Positions 56,480 to 64,000 of a stretch of 64,000 nt of DNA are shown piece after piece. The position numbers and the translations under genes are program-made. This stretch comes from Amorphophallus konjac (lineage: Eukaryota > Streptophyta > Magnoliopsida > Alismatales > Araceae). Each line of letters starts with the position of its first letter. Positions within the stretch are counted from its first letter, which is position 1. The notes under the pieces are model-generated. The model was not told where the DNA came from, did no database searches, and was given only the letters and a program-made list of their open reading frames with translations. Location of the stretch: NCBI GenBank assembly GCA_022559845.1, contig CM040125.1, positions 198,626,102 to 198,690,101 of the forward strand. Direction: 5' to 3'.

Positions 56480-56772
56480 TATCTGATATTCGTGCAGCCA
56501 CGGTCTTCCAGCAGGGCCTTATACGTGGTGTTGGAGTCGATTACATAGAATCGTACCACGGTAGTGAGGTCGCCCAGTGTGAGGTTGAAATCAGCTACCC
56601 CGAGAGGTGTTTCACATTTTTGGTTGAATCCTGCAATCTTCATGTCTCTGACCTTGGTGAGCTGCAGATCAAAGTAATATTTCTGATAGATGCGGTATGG
56701 GAGAATATTCACAGCAGCCCCTGGATCTATCAGTATTCTGCTTATCGGCTGACAGTTCAGGGAACCCCTCAT
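56480..56772 (-). pseudogene. Giant element aspartic protease
   Basis: The frame at 56772-56479 includes ISRILIDPGAAVNILPYRIY, the active-site stretch of plant Tat/Athila retropepsins (DPG or DLG often replaces DTG in these), and VRFYVIDSNTTYKALLEDRG, a disrupted form of the YNALLGRPWLH end. One-base shifts separate it from the frames on both sides (near 56765 and 56490). It would process Gag and Pol. Confidence 0.7.
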
Positions 56773-58171
56773 ATACAGCGTCTATTATGGCCGAATTTGG
56801 GATTAGCATATCATCCTCCGTGAATGTGACTGATGGCCCAGCATTCACTTCTGCCAAGAGTGCTTCACATTGTGCCGGGGACTGCAGTGCATCCACAATT
56901 GCTTGGCGAGCTTCTTCACTCAGAGAGAGAATTTCCCAGATGGAGAATCTGGTAGGGAGTTTCTTCAGCATTTTCATGACTCGACTGCCCACCCGGACAT
57001 TAGACAGTCTCATCTCCTCTGCCCATCGGGGTCTTGGAGGTTCATGTGGTGCCTGTGGCCTTTGCTGCCCATTTTCAATTTTATCTTCTTCATCGGTCTC
57101 CCGGAAGGCTTCTTCTGTAGCGACTGCCCCTGGTTTTGCTAGAGGGTTACCTTCTTCATTTTCTTCATGCTGTTTCTGCTTTCCAGCCGCTGTCTGCTGG
57201 CATTTATTGCTTTTATCTGGAGCAGTATGAGCCGGTTGCTCATTTTCTAAGCTGGACAGGAACTCCAGGAATGAAGGGGCTTCATCTGCCTTCTTTTTGT
57301 CTTGGTACAGACTGGCAGGGGGAGGAACCTGGACACCTCGTATCTCTGGTTCCGGGATTTGATAGGGTTGCTCCCCTCTGAACATGATATTATGGTTGGC
57401 TGGTGGTGGGCGCCCCCATCTTCTCCCAGAACGTGTTGCATGGGCCGAGGTAGAGGCTTCGGCATGGTTAGCTTCTAGCGGAGCGTTGGATGCTTCCGGC
57501 TCATCATCCTCCCCGGGCAAGGAAAAGAGTACTGACAGAGTGTTACATTGTACTGTCGTGACCTTCTTTCCTTTCTTGGATTTGGGCCGTTTCTTCTTCT
57601 TTGGGGAATTTGGCTTTGCTGGCTCCTGCCCCCAGAAGGGCTCATTTTCAGCTTTTTCTTGTTCTGCCTCTGGCTGCTCTTTAATTTTCAATTCTTCGAG
57701 CTGTTCCCAGAGTATACAGTCTTTCATCAGCAGATGCTTGGGCTTCTTCTGCTCGTACTCATCAAGCTCATTAATGTATTGCTGCAGACGCCTGGCTGCA
57801 GGGCTCACTTCTTTATGTGTAGGGAGGGCAGTTTGTCTCCTCCGGTTGTGAGTAGGGATCCGGATGACTGGTCCGGTCTCAGCTGTATGCCATATTGGGT
57901 TTATTGGAAGCGGCTCGGGCCTTGGGGTAACACCCCGGATAACTGCTCCGCTGGTACTGGCTGCAGGAGTCTTCTTTCTGCTTTTTATGGGAATCATCTG
58001 CCATCCTTCCTGATCCTCCTGTGGGGTGAGGAAGCAAGCTTCATAGGTATGCTTGGTGCATTCTTCAACGGCTTCCTTGGGCAGCTGTTGGTAGACTGAG
58101 ATCATATTGGCAGCCATTCTCCAGGGTGGAGGCTCATGTGGATGGGGCGGCTTTACCTGGTAATCTCCCAG
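56773..58171 (-). pseudogene. Giant element gag-protease linker
   Basis: A long hydrophilic frame, in the same frame as gag across a single TAG at 58172-58174. It has MISVYQQLPKEAVEE, a basic stretch (KKKKRPKSKKGKK), LFSLPGEDDEPE, RMSNV-like and VGSRVMKMLKKLPTRFSIWE peptides, then FTEDDMLIPNSAIIDAVY leading into protease. The SIWELL-type segment before protease is typical of Tat elements. Plus-strand frames in this interval are shadows. Confidence 0.6.
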
Positions 58172-60771
58172 CTACAGCTCACCTTTCTTGACCATTCCTT
58201 CCATGATATCTTTGAAGACATAACAATCTTCAATAGCGTGCCCCAGCGCACGGTGAAATGGACAGAACAGCGGATCATCTTTCTTCGCTGCATCTGCTGG
58301 TCTTTTGGGTTCAGGTAATGTTACCTTATTGAACTTGTATGCCCAGTTGAACAGTGCGGCCGTCTTATCTTTTGGGAAGGAATGTGCTTTTCTCATCTTG
58401 TCTCTCAGAGAGACTTTATCTTTTCTTTCTGCTGTATCTGCCAGCGGGGGAGCTTCATCTTCCCCTTTCTTCCCCTTCTGTTGCTCGAAGGTTCTGAAAT
58501 CGACGGTGTTGGCCTCAGAGTGTGATGGCCATCGCTCATTGGATTTTCCCTTTGGCATGGTGGGGACATTGGCGGTCGGACGCTTGGACAAGAACGTCTC
58601 GACCTCTGCCACTATATTGTTCAGTCGGTCAAATGTTCTGACATCTGCACCGATCATTTTTTCAAGCACCTCCCTCCTGAGGCTCTGCTTGCATATCTGC
58701 ACTGCATCTTCCTGATGAGGAGGTCTTCGGCATCTCATGGCCAAGTTCCTCCACCTTTTGATGTAGTCCAGTGCAGTTTCATCTTGTTTCTGCTTGGTTG
58801 CATATAGCTCTGCTATCGTGATTTCCCTTTCCGTGACATGAAATCTGTCGCGAATTTTCTCTGCATATCAGGCCAATCAACCACTGACCCAGCTGGCAAG
58901 CTTGAGTACCATTCAAAGGCCAACCCAGTGAGGGATGAGCCAAAGAACTTGAGCAGATAAGCTTCATCGACTGCTAGGTCGCCCATGATTGTAGTGTAGT
59001 AGGCTATATGCTCCCTAGGGGAGCCTTGGCCATTAAATTTCTCAAACTTCGGCGGCTTACTGACGCCTGGGGGTAGTCTCTTGGCAGCATACTGGGGAGG
59101 ATACGGTACCTTGTACACATCATAGGTACCAGCATCACCACCAGTCTTTTCTGACAGCTTCATTTCCACAATTCTTTCAATCATCTGCTTGTGGGCTACA
59201 GCTGGATCTATGTCTTCTGGAAAGAAGTGAGCTTGTTGCTGGCTGTGAGGAGTTGTCATCACAGTGGCGCGCAAGATGGGCGCGGTAGGCTGTGTCTGAG
59301 ACACAGAGGGCTGAGCTGCTATTTGCTGTGGAATAGGTTGGCTCGGTGTCTTGCCCTTATCAGCTAGGAGAGGGTTAGCTGGGATAGCCGTCTCTGCTGA
59401 GCTGGATGTCTGCCCCGCAGGTTCAGCTTGCTTTGAGACTGATGTAGCTTCATGTCTCTCATTGAGCTGCCTTCGGAGAGCACTGATCTCCTGCTGGTAT
59501 CTTCTGAACATCATCTGGACCATAGGATCCAAGGCTGATGGGATTTGCATATCTTCAGAAGTCCCTTCAGCATCATCAATAAGGGGATTGTCCTCATCCT
59601 CTGTCGTCACCACATTGACTGTCATGGTGGTGATCTTGCGGGCTTCATCATATTTCTTCATCTTATCTTTTGCGGCCTGGCCTCTTCTTGTGACAGGACC
59701 AGGTCTAGTGGCCAACCTGAGCAGTTCATCTGGCCGAGTTGGTAGTATATCTTGCCCCCTGGCAAGTCCAGCCATGTTGCAGGCGAAGATTTGCATTTTT
59801 TCTTTCCGCCTGTAGACCTTTCTTTCCACCTGGTCAGGATATTTGAGCCGGTCAAAGACCGATATTCTTTCTTTGGCTTCTTCCCGGTACAGGTCTTCTT
59901 TGTCATATCCGGCCCTGAGACCTTCTTCATAGTGATTTGAATCGGAGGAAGAGGCTCCGATCATCATTTCTTGCAGTGTTTCTTCTTTTTCTTCACCTCT
60001 GGTGCCCAAGGCACGGGATAGTCTTTGTTGACCGAGGGCAGAGCTCCCTAGGTAGTGGAAGTAGTCTTGGACTATCTGCTTCATCTCTTCAGAGTTGTGC
60101 CTCAGTGGCTCAGGTTGGAGTATCAATCTGTCCTGGCTCTTTTGCTGATAAGCCAGTCTTGCCACCCGAGCATTCAAATGCTCGGCTTTGGAGTATCTGC
60201 AGATATCAGTCTGTCTGGCACAGGCTCTTGGTCTTCTTGCAGTAACCACAGTGACTGGTTCACTTACATCGCCAACTTGGCAGCAGTTGGCAGCAGCATC
60301 ATAGATCCTCCTTTCCCATTTTCTGCCCCCTGCCCTGGAACGGGTGACAGTAAGGTCTTCCTTCTTCTCATCCCTTCTGCCCCTCATCACGGGGCGAGCA
60401 GTAGTCAAATCTCTTTCTTCATCATTTCTCTCATCTCTTTTGCCCCCGGCCTTGGGGCGAGCAGCAACAGCATTTCTTATCTCCTTTCCCTCTCTTCTTC
60501 GGCCTCCTGCCCTGAAGCGGGCAACAGCATTTTCAGCAGCCTTCTCCTCATCTCGAGCTGGAGCCCAGCTCTGAATCCTCTTCGGTCGCCAGACCTGTTT
60601 GTATTTTGCTGGCTTGGGTGCCAGCGGCTTCTTCTCATCAGCCTCCCAGTTGGCCTGCCTGGTGACCAGAGTCTGGAATCTGTTGGTAGTGGGCACCATC
60701 GGGATGATCACGTCCGGGTTGACCGCCCTTGGGCAACCATTCATGTTTGCCCGGACACCTCCAATCATCAT
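58172..60771 (-). pseudogene. Giant element gag
   Basis: The frame starting MMIGGVRANMNG at 60771 runs 652 codons. Its N-terminal half is charged, with repeated RxGG(R/K) units (VARFRAGGRRREGK, AARPKAGGKRDER, TRSRAGGRKWERR). The second half holds the capsid: PPKFEKFNGQGSPREHIAYY, then LKFFGSSLTGLAFEWYSSL and WPDMQRKFATDF. A one-base shift near 58830 moves the remainder (IAELYATKQKQDETALDYIK, then KQSLRREVLEKM) to the frame at 58744-58172. That ends in a zinc-finger-like CPFHRALGHAIEDC and TAG. A functional Gag would need the shift removed. Confidence 0.75.
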
Positions 60772-61178
60772 GGTCTTTCCGGAGTTGGAAAGACGACGGT
60801 CAATAGCAACATACCGCCCCCCCGGTTGGTCCTTCTCCCCTTCTGAGCAGCAGCAGGGACAATGTCCCTTTTTTGGATATGATGGACGTAGCAGGCGACG
60901 GCCGTGGGGGCCGTGTTCTCTGGTAAGATGTTCTTCTGGTCAGTGATCTTCACCGTGGCACTTGCAGCAGTGCCTTGCTCATTGTCATCGACCTGCAAAA
61001 GGTCAGTGAAGACGACGCCCAAGCAGTTGGGAAGCCCAACGGTAGGCGGCAGTGATCCGAACGCGAGGGGTACCGCCAGGTAGCCTTCTCGCACATGCAT
61101 GTCAATCGGCTGCTGGTCGAAGCAAACGGACATGATTCCGGCTGTCATTGTAGATTCCTGAAAATAAGGAAAGTACAC
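60768..61178 (-). CDS. Giant element ORF1, small leader ORF overlapping gag
   Basis: 136 codons from 61178 (or 126 from MTAGIMSVCF at 61148). It lies between the primer-binding site and gag, and its stop overlaps the gag start as ATGA (60771-60768). Content includes IDMHVREGYLAVPLAFGSLP and LLQVDDNEQGTAASATVKI. Ogre-type elements have an ORF1 of unknown function in this position. It may instead be the true N terminus of gag separated by a one-base shift; the overlap cannot tell these apart. Confidence 0.45.
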   Translation of the reverse strand: MYFPYFQESTMTAGIMSVCFDQQPIDMHVREGYLAVPLAFGSLPPTVGLPNCLGVVFTDLLQVDDNEQGTAASATVKITDQKNILPENTAPTAVACYVHHIQKRDIVPAAAQKGRRTNRGGGMLLLTVVFPTPERP

Positions 61179-61242
61179 AGAATCAGAAGTTTCGGGGGGG
61201 CCCGCCGGGCCTACTACTTTAGCGTAAAGATGAAGGGAGACT

Positions 61243-61262
61243 GAGTCCCACCGGGCGTGCCA
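61243..61262 (-). other. Primer-binding site of giant element
   Basis: Minus strand TGGCACGCCCGGTGGGACTC, four bases after the LTR end at 61267. This TGGCACGCCCGGTGGGAC form is common in Tat elements. The priming tRNA was not determined. Confidence 0.65.
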
Positions 61263-61266
61263 GACT

Positions 61267-64000
61267 TGTGGACGCGGATTTTTATTTTTTTTATTCTTTT
61301 TTTAATTTATTTTCTTTTTATTATTTTTTATTTTATTTTTTTTATTGGCGTGCCAGTCACCGAAGTGACGATTTCATTGTGCGCTCGATCTGACTTGGTC
61401 AGTCGATTGTGAGTGATCGTGTCTGGACCAGAAGTCCGTCATACCATAAAGGCTATGACGTTAATTACGCCCTTCCAAGGAAGGACAACCCTTGATTAAA
61501 CGCTAAAGGTAGGAGGATGACAGCGGCAAAAATGAAACTCAAACGAGGGAGAGAGTTGGTTCATTCCCAAGGCATTAGATAGCCTGAGTAAAGCGAAGAT
61601 ACACCAGTTGCGGAGCAAACTCGGCAGCATATCCCCATTACCTTGGACAATACTAAGTGGGGATAGGAAACCACCCATGCGGCGGCAGGGTGGGATCCGT
61701 AAAAGATCGGGTATATATACATAACCCGGAATCCGGATGGGGACCGGCCTGATGTAACACACCCAGTACGAGTGCGATGTCTTATTAATATCCCCCTTTG
61801 GAGGACCGTCGGAGATCATGCAAGGGCATAACTCCGTGGGCCAGTGAGGTTAGAAGAGAGTACCCCACTCGATTGGTGGGGTATATGTAAATTTTGGCAG
61901 CATGTCCCCTCAACTTGGATTATGCCAAGAGAGGATAGGTCATCATCCACAGAGAGCCGGGACAACGACCGAACAAAGATGGGCACCAGGCCCAGGGACA
62001 TCTCTTGCCTTCATATCATTGATTAATATTCCCTTAGAACCCATCAGAACACATGTAATGACATGGCTCTTTGGGTTCATAAGGCAGCAGTGAAATCCAG
62101 ATTCGGGACGAGAGCTGTAGGGGAGATTTTCCCCATTATTGTATTTCATCAAGACACAAGTGATGGTCTCTGAGTATCCCCTTAAACAGATGTATGGGGA
62201 GATTAAGAGGTTTGAGGAAAGATGGTGCAGAGATGGGCCTCGGAGTGGGTTTCATTGACCGAAGGAGGGATCTCGGCGTGGCTTTCAATTGGCGAGAAGG
62301 AGCTCTCGGCGTGGCTTTAATATTGGCCAAAGAGGGGGTCTCGGCATGGGGTTTAGTCAGCCAAAAAAAGGGGGTCTCGGCCAGGGGTTCTCGGCAGACA
62401 AAGAGGGTCTCGGCCAGGGGTTCAGTCAGCCAAAAGGGGGGTCTCGGCCAGGGGTTTAGCTGGCCGAATGAGGGGCTTCTCGGCATGGTTTAGGGGTTCA
62501 AAAAAAAGGGGGTCTCGGCGGCGGCTTCCCGGCACGCTCATGGCCGCGTCGAGAAGTTGGCGCCGAGAGGCTTGCATAGAGGGGCTTGAATAGGCCTATA
62601 TGGAAGGGGGTCTCAGCATGGAGCTTCCCGGCGCGCTCCTGGCCGCGCCGGGAGCCTGGCACCGGGAGGCTTGCATGGAGGCTCACGTGAGAAGGGTTGA
62701 AATGGCCTTTTTTTGTCGTTTAGCCGAAGAGGGAGGCCTCTCGGCTGGATAGTTCTCGGCGGGGAATTGTGCACGCCGAGAAGGTGAAATCACTGCAGGG
62801 TTTCAGGGTTCAGACGATGCTCTGCTTCTGGGATTCCTGAGTTTCCTGCTGCGATTGAAGTTGAATTCAAAGTATAGGAGGGGGGTTTCATGGATATTTC
62901 CTGAGAAAGGGCCAAGGGGGATCTGGAGGGTAGGATCGATGGGGAACGAGACCATCATCTGGATTTCTGAAGACTTTGTTTTATTTCTGCCGCCGGCTGC
63001 CTGGGGATCAAGAGATGACTGTCTCTGATCCCCTGGACGAACCCAATAGCATCTAGAAACTGGTGACTGAGGAACCTTTGGCATCAAACTCCAGACCCTA
63101 ATCATCCAAGGGATTAGAATGGAGGGTCGAGAGATCGAGATTGTCATTCGCTAGAATCCGCGGAATAGCAGTGATCCGAAGAATCGATATACCCTCGTAT
63201 AGCCAGCGGTTCAGGGGACCAAGAGATTGATGTCTCTGGTCCCTGAACAGCACAAGGAGGGGCCCGGTTTTCATGCCTCTGAAGAGAAGATTCGTATGAA
63301 CCATTAAATGTTTTGCATAAACGATAAACATACAAAGATAAGCAGAGAGCAGACATTTCGATCAAAGGAGAGCAGACATCTTAATCAGTAGATCCCCAAA
63401 TGGGTCAAGTTGACATTTCATTGCATCGCATCGAAGCCTTACATCGACTGTGAAATAGAAATGCAAAGCAGAAAGATAGAGATTGAGACCGGAACTCGCC
63501 GGCTACTTTCGATAAATCAAGACAAAGGCTCACTAGATTACATCGGTAAAAAAAAAGCATGGGGAGGGTGGAGCATTGACTCCTCTCCCTCCCCCTAGCA
63601 GCCCTCCTGGAGCCCTTTTCTTCTTCTTTTCTTCTGCTTCTTCTCTTCTGCTTCTTCTTTTCTCTTAGCCGAGGGGGACTCTCTCTTGGCAGGACTCCCT
63701 CTCTATTCTTTCTTTTCTGGCTTCTTTTTCTTCTCTCTTTTTTGTTCCCCTCCTTTTGTCTCTCTCTCCAGGCATCCATCTGTTCGAAGGGAGAGGGTTT
63801 TTATACCCGTTTCCCCCCCCTTCTCGGCAGGCTTCATCTCGGCGCGCCCCAAATGGGGCTTCCCGGCGCGATTGCAAGTGGCTCTCGGCGCCCTCTTTTG
63901 GGCTTCGGCAATTGGCTCTTGGCGCCATCCTTTGCAGGCCCAATTAAAGCTTTTTAGCCACTTTCACAGGCCCATTTGGGTCTTTCAAGGGCATCATCAC
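61267..64000 (-). mobile_element. 5' LTR of giant Tat/Ogre-like element (cut by window end)
   Basis: It matches 38567-41307 of the 3' LTR in order and orientation. Over 38701-39320 I counted ten substitutions by eye, about 1.6 percent. Indels include eight bases in the CT-rich stretch near 63730. The missing part would be about 617 bp, placing the element end near 64617 and its length near 26 kb. Confidence 0.9.

Noticed and set aside
56480..56772. DPG in place of DTG in the protease as an inactivating mutation
   Set aside because: Variants such as DPG and DLG are usual in plant Tat and Athila proteases, so this alone is not a lesion; the frameshifts are.
57384..58099. Plus-strand frames of 155-183 codons
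   Set aside because: Antisense shadows of the hydrophilic gag-protease linker; rich in Phe, Cys and Ser as expected for the complement of Lys/Glu-rich coding sequence.
60055..60846. 263-codon plus-strand frame
   Set aside because: Complement of the charged gag N-terminal region; no splice or promoter signals and no domain, unlike the PMD gene.

Overview
The window is plant nuclear DNA, almost certainly from a flowering plant with a large, transposon-rich genome. I find no ordinary host gene that I can support. Nearly everything is nested LTR retrotransposons: Ty3/gypsy of the Tekay-like chromovirus and Tat lineages, and Sirevirus-like Ty1/copia. The basis is TG...CA long terminal repeats, primer-binding sites, polypurine tracts, target-site duplications, and gag, protease, RT, RNase H and integrase domains.

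Layout. 1-671: AT-rich flank. About 672-3728: probable gypsy LTR. 3729-6250: 3' end and 2.4-kb 3' LTR of a Sirevirus-like copia. 6251-9782: 3' remnant and LTR of a Tekay-like gypsy. 9783-11180: broken gag-protease fragment on the minus strand. 11181-21577: Tekay-like element with two LTRs and no recognisable coding capacity; its 5' LTR holds a minus-strand solo LTR (12138-15306, duplication ATGGG). 21578-22847: fragment of a related LTR. 22848-26871: 3' LTR and multi-polypurine-tract region of a minus-strand Sirevirus. 26872-about 38566: plus-strand Tat/Retand-type element with a heavily mutated gag-pol, a solo copia LTR inside its second RNase H (31581-33346), and a minus-strand ORF 3' of pol. 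38567-64000 and beyond: a giant minus-strand Tat/Ogre-like element, at least 25.4 kb. Its 3' LTR is 38567-41924 and its truncated 5' LTR is 61267-64000; gag-pol runs 61178 down to 51832.

The most interesting part is the 3' third of the giant element. A gene on the opposite (plus) strand has a TATA-like box at 42454, five coding exons whose junction phases all agree (42799-47888), and a predicted 1,581-residue product. That product carries a plant mobile domain (PMD), a basic nuclear-localisation-like segment and a C-terminal coiled coil. The sense gag-pol is broken by several frameshifts and stops, while the antisense gene is open throughout. The antisense promoter carries the same dense CTCGGCGCG-type motif array as the element's LTR. 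Between the two converging transcription units lie 3.7 kb of tandem repeats with 127-bp and 42-bp units. The neighbouring Retand element has an antisense ORF in the same place, but from a different family (putative gypsy-type transposon domain).

A second theme is that most LTRs here, from different lineages, carry their own array of short palindromic units. Several share a CGGTC...GACCG or GGTCGA core, often close to the LTR TATA box. Family assignments come from motifs read by eye; no database search was possible.
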